Shown here in pieces: positions 18,564-27,148 of a DNA stretch of 64,000 nucleotides. The notes beneath the pieces were generated by a model. The model made no database searches. It was not told where the DNA came from and saw only the letters and a list, made by a program, of their open reading frames with translations. The stretch's first letter is position 1; each line of letters starts with the position of its first letter. The stretch is taken from the NCBI GenBank assembly GCA_030431775.1, contig JAUIHW010000008.1, positions 1-64,000 on the forward strand, given 5' to 3'. The stretch is from Gammaproteobacteria bacterium. GTDB taxonomy: Bacteria; Pseudomonadota; Gammaproteobacteria; Pseudomonadales; JAUIET01. A program made the position numbers and the translations under genes.

Positions 18564-19790
18564 TCAGTCACCCATACAGTACACGGCGCTCTCGGCGTAT
18601 ACCTGTTTCAGTTGATAACCACTTTTGAAGCCGTTCACAATGGTCTCGAAAGTGCTGCGATCGTTTTCCCCAGGCTCACGCAGGCAGACCTGCCGAAATA
18701 CTTTTTTAACCTGGCATTGAGCAAACGCTTCACTGCGCGCCAGCTCGAGACCCAGGCTGGCTGCGCCCGCGCCTTCTCCAGGCAGGCTGGTGTCCCAGCC
18801 GAGAACTTCGGCATTCGGGCCTTCCCGCCAGTAGTTGACCCAGGCATCATCCGGGGTTCGAAAACCGTATGGGAAAGTTGTATCGTTATTAAAATACTTC
18901 GGGTCGACTTGGCCGGCGGTGTACTGGATAAAGCCGTCATTACCCTCATTGTCGTTGTCAGCATTGACAAAATCGTAGTAGGCAAACGCTTGTGCCATCG
19001 GGTCCATACCGGCGTGACAGCCGACGCAACTGTTTAGAAAGAGGCGACTGTCGCCACCGGGACTACGGCTGACATCCTGACGAATCCGGTCACTCGGTCG
19101 ACTGGTGTCCTTAACTTGTTCAAGGTCATTGCAGAGGTGGTTCAGCAGGGTAAAGCGGAACATCGCGCGATTAGTGCCGTCGATGAAAAACGCCTTGGCG
19201 GCTGCGCGCGTGGTCATTACACCCGCAGCACCCTGAGGGTCGATGCCGATCACATTGCTCTGTGTGTCAGCAACCAACACATTAGGGTCGCTGAGATCAG
19301 CATTGTTCAACTCGATGGTTTCGTAGTGGGCATTACTGGTATTGGAGTAGGCCGGCACACCCGCAAGGCTGGGGTGATTCAGGTTGCCGACATAAATGGT
19401 ATCGGCCGAGAGTATTTCGCTGAAATCACGATCATCGCGGACCATGCCAATGACCGTCGCGGTGTAATCATTGAGCGGTGCGAATGGGTCAAAGTCGGTG
19501 TTGGTCCATGGAGTGGCCAGGTTTTTCAACGTCACCGAGTAGAATGCTGGGTGAGCCATTGCGCGGTAGGCCGCGTCCATCGCGCTACGGCCGCCCACTC
19601 CACTGATGTCATCGGCCATCGCAGTGAGCGTTGCATCACTGGCGGGCACACCGGCTATTCGATCATGTATTCGCTTGGCTTGTTCCAGAGGACCAGCCTG
19701 AAGAAGCTGCGGGCCGATCAGCAAGCTGAGGATGGTGCTGTTGAGGAGTAGTCGAAAAGCCAATTTGGCGTTCACGTTTGGATTGTGCAT
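18564..19790 (-). CDS. Exported protein with one CxxCH motif, DUF1592/1585-like
   Basis: The 408-residue product has a signal peptide (LLLNSTILSLLIGPQLLQAG) and a single CVGCH motif (C255, H259) in the context NSCVGCHAGMDPMAQAF. This resembles the cytochrome-like domains of planctomycete-type DUF1588/DUF1592 proteins. The C-terminal FAQCQVKKVFRQVC also matches the end of such proteins. It is the first gene of the leftward unit, followed by the LamG lipoprotein (two-base gap) and the DUF1501-like protein. The assignment rests on motif pattern only. Confidence 0.62.
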   Translation of the reverse strand: MHNPNVNAKLAFRLLLNSTILSLLIGPQLLQAGPLEQAKRIHDRIAGVPASDATLTAMADDISGVGGRSAMDAAYRAMAHPAFYSVTLKNLATPWTNTDFDPFAPLNDYTATVIGMVRDDRDFSEILSADTIYVGNLNHPSLAGVPAYSNTSNAHYETIELNNADLSDPNVLVADTQSNVIGIDPQGAAGVMTTRAAAKAFFIDGTNRAMFRFTLLNHLCNDLEQVKDTSRPSDRIRQDVSRSPGGDSRLFLNSCVGCHAGMDPMAQAFAYYDFVNADNDNEGNDGFIQYTAGQVDPKYFNNDTTFPYGFRTPDDAWVNYWREGPNAEVLGWDTSLPGEGAGAASLGLELARSEAFAQCQVKKVFRQVCLREPGENDRSTFETIVNGFKSGYQLKQVYAESAVYCMGD

Positions 19791-19916
19791 GGATTAGGCC
19801 TTTGCTGGGCTGCGTGATTCGAACTGCTGCAAATCAGTCTAGTTGCTGACCGGCAGGGCAATGTGAAGCGCTGCACAGCTGCGTACATTGCTTGGGTATA
19901 AATTCAGCGATTCGTG

Positions 19917-19930
19917 ACTGTGGCCACAGT
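19917..19930. promoter_or_regulatory. 14-bp perfect palindrome in divergent promoter region
   Basis: ACTGTGGCCACAGT is a perfect palindrome in the 209-base gap between two divergent units of haem-motif proteins. Its symmetry and position suit a dimeric regulator serving both directions. No regulator gene is adjacent, and a matching second copy was not noticed nearby. A TATAAA at about 19898 could be a -10 element, but no -35 is clear. Confidence 0.35.
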
Positions 19931-19950
19931 TCCGGAGCCTGGCAAAACCA

Positions 19951-19967
19951 CGTGCTTCCACAGCACG
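19951..19967. promoter_or_regulatory. Inverted repeat CGTGCT-N5-AGCACG before the HzsA-like gene
   Basis: A six-base inverted repeat with a five-base spacer lies 33 bases before the ATG at 20000. It could be an operator or a leader hairpin for the rightward gene. It differs in sequence from the palindrome at 19917. Confidence 0.28.
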
Positions 19968-19999
19968 ACTAAACTCAGCGTAAACCGTGCACGAGCTTA

Positions 20000-22663
20000 A
20001 TGACAATGAACACACCGCTGCGAATCCGGCTGTATCGAAATAGCCTGCTGTTGTTGAGCTTTTTGTTAGCAGCCTGTGCCGGTGGAGGCGGGGAAAATGG
20101 TGGCAGTGTGGGCATCAGCGATGGCCAGGACCCCGATCCGGCCGTTGTCGATGTCGCTATTGCCTATGTCAAGCGGCCACTGCCTCGCGATGAGGATGGT
20201 AATTTGCTGGAACAGGACCTGCGGGACCCGGCGGCCTTCAACCCGGGCGCCGAACTCTTTGTCCGCGATCGTGCGTCACCAAGTTCAGCAGCCCGCAACA
20301 TCACTGCCGGAGTGTTTGCGGACGGCGAACTGTATGATGTTAAAGATCTGGCGGCCTCTTACGATGGCTTGCGTTTGCTGTTCGCAATGCGTGCACCGGA
20401 AATTGAAGACGCCGATGAGGACGAACAGCCCAGCTGGAATATTTGGGAATACAATTTCGAGACTGACGAGCTGCGGCGGGTCATTGCATCAGATCTGACG
20501 GCTGAGGAGGGGCAGGATGTGGCCCCACAGTATCTGGCCGACGGCAGTATTGTGTTTGCATCCACCCGACAGCGCGAATCCAGGGCGATTTTGCTCGATG
20601 AAGGCAAGCCTCAGTTCGCCGCTTTGGACGAAGAGCGCGACCGTGAAGCAATGGTTCTGCACAAAATGGATGCCGAGGGAGGTGAAATTACTCAGCTGAC
20701 ATTCAATCAAAGCCATGACCTGAATCCCAGTGTATTGGATGATGGTCGCATAGTGTTCTCTCGTTGGGACGGTGCTGGAGGCAACAGTAGCATCAACTTG
20801 TACACGATTAATCCCGATGGCAGCAATTTGCAGCTTCTCTATGGTAACCACAGCCACCAAAGCCCGGATGGAACCACGGTTCAGTTCATGCAGCCGCGGC
20901 AAAACGATGACGGCTTAATCATTGCTGCGCTGCGACCGTTTGAAAGTTTGGATCTCGGTGGTGAGATTGTCGCCATTGATACCGCGCGATTTACCGATAT
21001 TAACCAGCCTATCGCAGACCATGCTGGTCTGGAGGGCCCAGCGCAGCAATCCGCTTCGTTGACTGATGTGCAATTGGCACAGGATATCTCGCCTGGCGGC
21101 CGTTACAGTTCCACCTTTCCTCTGCGTGATAACACCAATCGAATGCTGGCCAGTTGGTCGCAGTGCCGACTGCAATCCGGTGAACAATTGTTGCCCTGTA
21201 CAGACGCCAACCTGGCGAATCCCGAATTCAGCGAGGCCGACCCTCTGTACGGAATCTGGATGTTTGATCTCAACAACGAATCGCAGTTACCGGTTGTCGC
21301 GCCTGAAGAAGGGGTTATGTACACCGATGTGATTACCCTGCAGGACCGTCCCTTTCCGGAAGATCTCGGGCAGGAGCATATCGACAATGATCTTGCCGAG
21401 GCCGATCTCGCTCTGGTGCATATCGAAAGTGTGTACGATCTTGATGGAGTGGATACGGCTGAGCCCGATATCCCCACCGTGGCGGACCCGGCCCAGGTAT
21501 CGGCCAATCAACGCCCGGCGCGCTTTCTGCGAGTGGTCAAACCGGTCTCGATGCCGGATGAAGACGTCCACGATTTCAGTAACACGGCTTTTGGACGCAG
21601 TGCCCAGCAATTGATGCGAGACATCATCGGCTATGTGCCGATCGAGCCTGATGGTTCGGTGATGTTTACTGTGCCTGCACGCATCCCTTTCGCGATCAGC
21701 ATCGTCGACCGCCAGGGCCGGCGAATCAGTGGTCGGCACCAGAACTGGCTGCACTTGCAGCCGGGCGAACAGTTGCAGTGTCAGGGTTGCCATACGGCAA
21801 ACAGCGAGCTTCCTCACGGGCGTTATGACGCGCAGCCGGACTCGGTGAATCCGGGCGCGCTAACCCCCACGGTTGAGTTCCCCAATACTAACCCGGCGCT
21901 TTTTGCTGATGAGATTGGCGAAACAATGGCTGAGGTTTTTGCGCGTATCAATGGTGCCCGTGCACTCAGCGTGGACCTGGAGTACGTTGATGAATGGAGT
22001 GGGCCGGGTATCGCAGATCCAGACCCGGATTTTGCTTACCGCTATGCCGATTTGCTAACAGAACTGCCAACGACTGCCGATTGCGCGACCGAATGGGCGC
22101 CAATTTGCCGGATAACCATCAATTATGAACAACATATTCAGCCGCTGTGGGACATTCCTCGAACTGCACTTGACCCGCTCGACCCGGTGCAGGATCAAAC
22201 CTGTGTTTCCTGTCATGCCCCAGTCGATGACATGGGGGTGGCTCAGGTACCCGTCGCTCAACTTGATTTGACGGCAAGTGCTTCGGCCGATGAGCCGGAT
22301 CATTTCACCTCTTATCGTGAGTTGCTGTTCGAAGACAATGAACAAGAGGACCTGAATGGTGCCATAGTTGATCGCCTGGTACAGGCAACCGATGACAACG
22401 GTAACCCCATATTTCAGACTGATGCGGACGGTAACCTGATTCTAGATGGCAATGGTGACCCTATTCCTGTGCTGGTCACCGTGCCGATCAATTCGAGCAT
22501 GAATGTGGCAGGTGCTATTGCCAGCGACCGATTTTTTCAGCGTTTTGACGCTGGCGGTAGTCATGCCGGTTGGTTAAGCAATGCTGAACTGCGACTGCTG
22601 TCGGAGTGGCTGGATATAGGCGGTCAATATTACAACAATCCGTTCGATGCGCCAGTGGATTGA
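20000..22663 (+). CDS. Large lipoprotein: propeller-like domain plus two CxxCH motifs, hydrazine-synthase-alpha-like architecture
   Basis: The 887-residue product has a lipoprotein signal (LLAAC, then a Gly-rich tether). The first half contains TolB/PD40-type beta-propeller repeats (SHDLNPSVLDDGRIVFSRWD, INPDGSNLQLLYG). A middle domain follows (residues about 500-600) with FLRVVKP, QQLMRDIIGYVPIEPDGSV and GRRISGRHQNWLHL, leading into CQGCH (C594, H598). A second motif, CVSCH (C735, H739), lies in the C-terminal part with repeats of DNNGNP/DADGN type acidic loops. The order of propeller, middle domain and haem motif recalls the alpha subunit of hydrazine synthase and its non-anammox relatives. 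Hydrazine chemistry is not implied. Transcribed divergently from the 18564-19790 haem gene. Confidence 0.62.
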   Translation: MTMNTPLRIRLYRNSLLLLSFLLAACAGGGGENGGSVGISDGQDPDPAVVDVAIAYVKRPLPRDEDGNLLEQDLRDPAAFNPGAELFVRDRASPSSAARNITAGVFADGELYDVKDLAASYDGLRLLFAMRAPEIEDADEDEQPSWNIWEYNFETDELRRVIASDLTAEEGQDVAPQYLADGSIVFASTRQRESRAILLDEGKPQFAALDEERDREAMVLHKMDAEGGEITQLTFNQSHDLNPSVLDDGRIVFSRWDGAGGNSSINLYTINPDGSNLQLLYGNHSHQSPDGTTVQFMQPRQNDDGLIIAALRPFESLDLGGEIVAIDTARFTDINQPIADHAGLEGPAQQSASLTDVQLAQDISPGGRYSSTFPLRDNTNRMLASWSQCRLQSGEQLLPCTDANLANPEFSEADPLYGIWMFDLNNESQLPVVAPEEGVMYTDVITLQDRPFPEDLGQEHIDNDLAEADLALVHIESVYDLDGVDTAEPDIPTVADPAQVSANQRPARFLRVVKPVSMPDEDVHDFSNTAFGRSAQQLMRDIIGYVPIEPDGSVMFTVPARIPFAISIVDRQGRRISGRHQNWLHLQPGEQLQCQGCHTANSELPHGRYDAQPDSVNPGALTPTVEFPNTNPALFADEIGETMAEVFARINGARALSVDLEYVDEWSGPGIADPDPDFAYRYADLLTELPTTADCATEWAPICRITINYEQHIQPLWDIPRTALDPLDPVQDQTCVSCHAPVDDMGVAQVPVAQLDLTASASADEPDHFTSYRELLFEDNEQEDLNGAIVDRLVQATDDNGNPIFQTDADGNLILDGNGDPIPVLVTVPINSSMNVAGAIASDRFFQRFDAGGSHAGWLSNAELRLLSEWLDIGGQYYNNPFDAPVD

Positions 22664-22769
22664 TCGTTTTGTGGACGCGAGCTGTTCGCCTGTTAAGCAG
22701 GAGTGAACCCATCCTGCGTCGCGCTCAGGTCCTGCTAGACTCAAAGAATAAAGGATGTGCTACCGCCGA

Positions 22770-23504
22770 ATGACGAAACCAATTGCCTACATAATGGTTC
22801 TGCTCTCTCTAACACAATTTGTGTGTGCCAAGGAAGAGCAGCGCGTTCAGGTTGCTGACCCATACATCGATCTGCACACCGGCCCCGGCAAGGGCTATCC
22901 GAAATTCTATGTCGGAGAAAAAGGCGATTGGATCGTTCTACTAAAGCGCAGAACGACCTGGTTTAAGGTTCGTCTGAACAATGATGTTGAGGGTTGGGTT
23001 GAAGAAGACCAGCTCACCGCGACCCTGGCACCGTCGGGAGAACGGCTGGACATTAAAAAGCTGGATGCGGAGAGTCTTGCAGACAGGCATTGGGCAATTG
23101 GTATTTCCGGTGGCGATTTTGGGGGGGCCGACCTGGTTTCTCTGCATATCGCCTATGTATTTACCGAGAATATTTCGACAGAGCTCACGCTTTCACAAGC
23201 GCTTGGCACTTTTTCCAATAATTACCTCTATGATTTGAGTGTGCTTCACAAGGCTTTCCCTGAGTGGCGCGTTTCGCCTTATTTCGTATTGGGAGGGGGG
23301 CAGATCAATACCGACCCCGATGCCACATTAGTGGAAACGGAAGATCGTACGGATGACACCTTTCATGTGGGGGTAGGTTTGGAGCTGCCGATGGCACGCC
23401 GTTTTTCCCTGCGGCTTGAGTATCGCAATTATTTGGCCTTAACCAGCCGTGATGATGACGAAGAGATAGAACAATGGAAACTTGGACTGCACGCTTATTT
23501 TTAA
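22770..23504 (+). CDS. Secreted SH3-domain plus outer-membrane beta-barrel protein
   Basis: After a signal peptide (AYIMVLLSLTQFVCA) comes a bacterial SH3-like domain (DLHTGPGKGYPKFYVGEKGDW, VEGWVEEDQL; about residues 25-90). An outer-membrane barrel-like domain follows: glycine-flanked alternating strands such as WAIGISGGDFGGADLVSLHIAYV, ending in LGLHAYF with terminal Phe. ATG 22770 is preferred; ATG 22755 would lengthen the signal peptide by five residues but sits right against the AAGG. The 31-base overlap with the next gene suggests coupling. Function unknown. The N-terminal half is clearly paralogous to the protein at 27149. Confidence 0.7.
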   Translation: MTKPIAYIMVLLSLTQFVCAKEEQRVQVADPYIDLHTGPGKGYPKFYVGEKGDWIVLLKRRTTWFKVRLNNDVEGWVEEDQLTATLAPSGERLDIKKLDAESLADRHWAIGISGGDFGGADLVSLHIAYVFTENISTELTLSQALGTFSNNYLYDLSVLHKAFPEWRVSPYFVLGGGQINTDPDATLVETEDRTDDTFHVGVGLELPMARRFSLRLEYRNYLALTSRDDDEEIEQWKLGLHAYF

Positions 23505-24112
23505 GCATCTTGTTGAGTACGCTGGCGCCTTGCCTGGCAGCCCAGTCCGGTCAGCCGGTTGATGTTGTTGATCCTGACCTGGAGCGTCAGGAAATTGACA
23601 TTGATGCGATCGACAGCGAAGATTTTGAGTTCAGTATCTATGGCGGCATTCTGAGTATTGAAGACTTTGGCAGCGATACTGTTATCGGTGCCAGGGCAGC
23701 GTATCACATAACGGAAACCCTGTTTTTGGAAGCGGCGTATGGCATGTCGGAGGCGGGCGAGACCAGCTTTGAGACGTTGAGTGGCGCAGCGCAATTATTA
23801 ACGGATGACGAGCGTGATTTCGAATACTACAACCTGTCTGCCGGCCTGAATATATTGCCCGGGGAAACCTTCATTGGCAGCAGTTGGGCGTTTAATACAG
23901 CTTTGTATGTGATTGCAGGAATCGGCTCGACCGAGTTTGGAGGCGACGAGCACTTTACCATCAATTTCGGAGCGGGTTATCGCATGCTGTTCAACGACTG
24001 GTTTGCGCTGCACGTTGATGTGCGCGATCACCTGTTCGACAGTGATTTGCTCGGCACCGAAAAAACTGTGCACAACATCGAACTGACGGCTGGATTCAGC
24101 GTATTTTTCTGA
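23474..24112 (+). CDS. Outer-membrane beta-barrel protein, paralogue of 27445-28125
   Basis: The 212-residue product has a signal peptide ending LAAQ, a short acidic spacer (LERQEIDIDAIDSED), and an eight-strand-like barrel ending in the classic terminal phenylalanine (GFSVFF). Distinctive segments (AAYHITETLFLEAAYG, AGLNILPGETF, GAGYRMLFNDWFALHVDVRDHLFD) recur with clear similarity in the protein at 27445. It resembles OmpA/OmpW-type outer-membrane beta-barrel domains. It lies between the SH3-barrel gene and the tlpA-like gene in one rightward unit. No ligand can be assigned. Confidence 0.72.
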   Translation: METWTARLFLSILLSTLAPCLAAQSGQPVDVVDPDLERQEIDIDAIDSEDFEFSIYGGILSIEDFGSDTVIGARAAYHITETLFLEAAYGMSEAGETSFETLSGAAQLLTDDERDFEYYNLSAGLNILPGETFIGSSWAFNTALYVIAGIGSTEFGGDEHFTINFGAGYRMLFNDWFALHVDVRDHLFDSDLLGTEKTVHNIELTAGFSVFF

Positions 24113-24123
24113 GAGGTACTCGC

Positions 24124-24639
24124 ATGAAGATGTTTACTCGTTCATTGTGGCTATTGCTGTCAATGTTGAGCGTGGCTGCTTTGTCTACAGCCGACGAGAG
24201 AAATGGCCCAGCGCCGGACTTTGTCTTGAAAAGTAATCAGGGCAAGAATATTCGGCTCTCGGAGCTACGCGGAGAAATTGTATTGATCAATTTCTGGGCC
24301 ACCTGGTGTGGGCCATGCCGTCAGGAGATGCCCTTGCTGGACGATATTCACCAGAATTATCGGGACATGGGGTTCACTGTACTGGGTGTCAATGTTGAAA
24401 ATGATCCCGCCAAGGCCGACGATCATTTAGCTGAAAACCCAGTCAGCTTTCCCATCCTGTATGACACTCGCAGTGAAGTCAGCAAGCTCTACCAGGTAGA
24501 TGCAATGCCGACCACGGTGATGGTAGACCGGGACGGCAATATCCGTCATTTTCATCGCGGCTTCAAGCCTGGCTACGAGGATGCCTATGCGGCTCAGGTT
24601 AAACAACTGTTTCGAGAACAGTATGCAGCCGCTGATTAG
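24124..24639 (+). CDS. TlpA-type periplasmic thioredoxin
   Basis: The 171-residue product has a signal peptide (LWLLLSMLSVAALSTADE) and a thioredoxin fold with the redox motif WCGPC (C62, C65). The surroundings are those of TlpA/ResA: RGEIVLINFWATWCGPCRQE, LGVNVENDP, and the cis-Pro segment VDAMPTTVMVDRDG. It is expected to reduce disulfides or haem-binding apocysteines outside the cytosol. Neighbouring genes encode CxxCH proteins upstream and a lipoprotein with a Cys-rich tail immediately downstream; both are plausible substrates. Overlaps the next gene by 17 bases. Confidence 0.88.
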   Translation: MKMFTRSLWLLLSMLSVAALSTADERNGPAPDFVLKSNQGKNIRLSELRGEIVLINFWATWCGPCRQEMPLLDDIHQNYRDMGFTVLGVNVENDPAKADDHLAENPVSFPILYDTRSEVSKLYQVDAMPTTVMVDRDGNIRHFHRGFKPGYEDAYAAQVKQLFREQYAAAD

Positions 24640-24850
24640 AATCGCCGGGCTGCCAGTGCTGGCGTTAATGGCTTCCTGCTCCAGCATAGAGCCCTGGGTC
24701 AAGCCATACGAGCGCGACCGGCTGTCGGACCCCATCATGCAGTTTGATGCCGCACCCGTATCAGCTGCGTACATGCACCATGTCTACCAGGCGCGTGAAG
24801 GTGCGCGTGGCGCTGAGGGCGGTACCGGAGGCGGTTGTGGTTGCAACTAG
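24623..24850 (+). CDS. Small DUF4266-like lipoprotein with a Gly/Cys tail
   Basis: A 75-residue lipoprotein starting at ATG 24623 inside the tlpA-like gene. The lipobox is LMASC (Cys-19). The mature part contains SSIEPWVKPYERDRLSDPIM, typical of the DUF4266 family, and ends GGTGGGCGCN, so two cysteines sit in a flexible glycine tail. The gene order TlpA-DUF4266-DUF3570-ApbE recurs in other bacteria as far as I recall. The tail could bind a metal or be a modification site; neither is shown. It overlaps the DUF3570-like gene start by 14 bases. Confidence 0.78.
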   Translation: MQPLIRIAGLPVLALMASCSSIEPWVKPYERDRLSDPIMQFDAAPVSAAYMHHVYQAREGARGAEGGTGGGCGCN

Positions 24851-26003
24851 GGCAGCTCTCATTTGGCGTTATGTCCTGGCATTGTCTATGCCGTTGCTGG
24901 CGTCACAGGCATTCTCCGCGGTGATCCCTGAAGACCGCACAGACGTGATGTATCACTCCTACAGTGGTGGTGGCGTGACCATTGACGGGCCTTCAATTCT
25001 GGTGCGCAAAGGCTTCAAGGAAAAGTTTTCCTTATCCGCGAATTACTACGTTGATAACGTGTCCAGCGCGTCCATTGATGTTCAGCTGTCCGCCAGTGAA
25101 TACCAGGAAAAACGAACCGAAAAGTCAATTGGCTTCGACTACCTCGAAAATAAAGCGCTACTCAGCTTTAGTATGACGCAGAGTGAGGAAAACGATTACG
25201 ATGCGGAGTCGTTTCACTTCAACCTGAGTCAGGATTTTTTCGGCGATCTCAGCACGCTGTCGCTGGGCTATTCGCGTGGTAGTGATAAAGTGTTTCGCAA
25301 TGATGATGACGAATTTTCACGCGAAGTTGATCGTCAGCACTACCGATTTGGTTTCAGTCAGATTCTTACCCGCAATGCCATCATGTCGCTGAACTATGAG
25401 GGCATTTCCGATGAGGGTTTCCTGAACAATCCCTATCGTCAGGTACGCTTTGTCGACCCTGCTGACCCGAACAACTTCCGCCTGGAAGCTGAAGTGTATC
25501 CAAACACCAGAACCAGCGACGCTCTGGCGCTCGGTGTGATGGTGTACCTGCCATACCGCGCATCGTTTAAATTCAAGGCACGTTACTACACAGATGACTG
25601 GGGAATCGATGCGAATACTGTCGAATTGGGCTACATCCATCCGCTGGGAGAACGCTGGGTAATCGACAGCCACTACCGTTATTACGATCAAACCGCCGCA
25701 CAATTTTTCAGCGATCTTTTTCCACGCGCAGACTTTCAGGATTTCAAAGCTCGGGACAAAGAGCTCAGTACGTTCAGCTCGCACGCGCTCGGTGTTGGCA
25801 TTCGCTATGAGCAAAAAATCAAACGATTTAAGGTTCTCGAAAGGGCCAGCGTTAATTTATCAGTTGACCACATCCGCTTCGACTATGAAGATTTTCGAGA
25901 CGCCACGGCCAGTCAGAACAGCACCGAGATAGCGGCTGGAGAGGAACCTTTCTACAGCTTTAGCGCGAATGTGGTACGCTTTTTTATCTCGATTTTCTAT
26001 TAG
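24837..26003 (+). CDS. DUF3570-like outer-membrane barrel protein
   Basis: The 388-residue product starts at GTG 24837 after a GGAGG site at 24827-24831, giving the signal peptide region IWRYVLALSMPLLASQAFSA. The body is rich in alternating aromatic strands and ends in FISIFY, an outer-membrane-type C terminus. The opening VMYHSYSGGGVTIDGPSILVRK and ESNYYVDNVSSAS-like strand are those of the DUF3570 family. It is translationally coupled to the DUF4266-like lipoprotein (14-base overlap) and to apbE (35-base overlap), which argues for a complex. A pore or scaffold role is inferred. Confidence 0.75.
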   Translation: MVATRAALIWRYVLALSMPLLASQAFSAVIPEDRTDVMYHSYSGGGVTIDGPSILVRKGFKEKFSLSANYYVDNVSSASIDVQLSASEYQEKRTEKSIGFDYLENKALLSFSMTQSEENDYDAESFHFNLSQDFFGDLSTLSLGYSRGSDKVFRNDDDEFSREVDRQHYRFGFSQILTRNAIMSLNYEGISDEGFLNNPYRQVRFVDPADPNNFRLEAEVYPNTRTSDALALGVMVYLPYRASFKFKARYYTDDWGIDANTVELGYIHPLGERWVIDSHYRYYDQTAAQFFSDLFPRADFQDFKARDKELSTFSSHALGVGIRYEQKIKRFKVLERASVNLSVDHIRFDYEDFRDATASQNSTEIAAGEEPFYSFSANVVRFFISIFY

Positions 26004-27015
26004 TGCCCAAGCCCTGAAAACTGACCTGTCCACACTGTCAACTGCCTGTGCTGCGTTCATTGGCCTCGCTTTGTACTGTCTACCGGTCAACGCGGAGTGG
26101 TATCAGCGCACAGCTACCGCCATGGGTACCGAGATTTCAGTAGAGCTTTGGGCCGAAGGTCCTGACACTGCCGCACGGGCGATGGACGCGGTAGTTGAGG
26201 AAATGCACAGGGTCGAACAAAAATTCAGCCCCTACCTGCCTGACAGCGAGCTGAGTCGGGTCAATCGCGAGGCAGCGCAGTCGGCGGTGCCGGTTTCCCT
26301 GGAATTCATTGGTCTTTTGCAACAGGCACAGAAGGTATCCAAACTGAGCCATGGCGCTTTTGATGTGAGTTACGCAGCGGCCGGTAAATTGTATGACTTT
26401 CGAGCCGGCATCAAACCGGGTGATCATCAATTAAGCGAGCAACTGCCCAACATCAATTATCAGCACATTACTATTGCTGCCGCTGAACAACGGGTGAGTT
26501 TCAGCCAGGCAGGTGTCAGCATTGATTTTGGTGGCATCGCCAAAGGGCATGCAGTTGACCGGTGTATTGCTTTGCTGGAGAAAAAGGGTATCAAAAATGC
26601 CATGGTCAGTGCGGGCGGTGACAGTCGTCTTTTGGGCGATAAACGTGGCCGACCCTGGGTGACCGGGATCAAAAACCCGCGAGGGGAAGATGCTCTATTG
26701 CTGATTCCATTGCAGGATGTGGCTATCTCCACGTCAGGTGATTACGAGCGCTACTTTATTGATGAATTCGATCAGCAAAGACACCACCACATTCTGGTTC
26801 CTTCTACCGGCAGGTCAGCCGATCGGGCACGCAGCGTTTCCATTATTGGGCCCGATGCCACGACCACCGATGCTTTGTCCACCGCTGTATTTGTGATGGG
26901 CCCGGAAGCTGGTTTGCATTTGATCAATTCGCTGTCCGGAATCGACGCCATCATCATCGATGACGATGGTTTGTTGCACTATTCTGCAGACCTGCAACAG
27001 GCAACTGACAATTAA
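25969..27015 (+). CDS. apbE: ApbE-type FAD:protein FMN transferase
   Basis: Transfers FMN from FAD to a threonine of exported flavoproteins, using Mg2+. The 348-residue product carries the expected series of motifs: SHGAFDVSYAAAG, DFGGIAKGHAVD (near 185), SAGGDSRLLG, ISTSGDYERYF, HHILVPSTGRSAD and TTDALSTAVFVMG. A signal-anchor-like stretch (STACAAFIGLALYCLPVNA) places it in the periplasm or inner membrane. The gene overlaps the DUF3570 barrel gene by 35 bases. I found no classic (S/T)GA(S/T)-type flavinylation site in the neighbouring proteins, so the acceptor is unknown; it may lie elsewhere (Rnf/Nqr subunits) or use a different motif. Confidence 0.9.
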   Translation: MWYAFLSRFSISAQALKTDLSTLSTACAAFIGLALYCLPVNAEWYQRTATAMGTEISVELWAEGPDTAARAMDAVVEEMHRVEQKFSPYLPDSELSRVNREAAQSAVPVSLEFIGLLQQAQKVSKLSHGAFDVSYAAAGKLYDFRAGIKPGDHQLSEQLPNINYQHITIAAAEQRVSFSQAGVSIDFGGIAKGHAVDRCIALLEKKGIKNAMVSAGGDSRLLGDKRGRPWVTGIKNPRGEDALLLIPLQDVAISTSGDYERYFIDEFDQQRHHHILVPSTGRSADRARSVSIIGPDATTTDALSTAVFVMGPEAGLHLINSLSGIDAIIIDDDGLLHYSADLQQATDN

Positions 27016-27148
27016 TACCGAACTTAGCACCCCGCTCCAATAGAAGTACGCCCGGCTTTGGCCTACTTTTATAAGGTGCCCCTAAGCGGGCCGGCTTTGT
27101 TGAACACGATAGCGTGTCCTGAAACGAACTCCTCAAAGGCTGAAAAAC

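Noticed and set aside
19116-19751. Long open frame antisense to the haem-motif gene at 18564-19790
   Set aside because: No motif or signal peptide; the opposite strand encodes a coherent exported CxxCH protein.
27104-27117. Inverted repeat ACACG-ATAG-CGTGT before the second SH3 gene
   Set aside because: Only five pairs with a four-base loop; such repeats are expected by chance in this amount of sequence.
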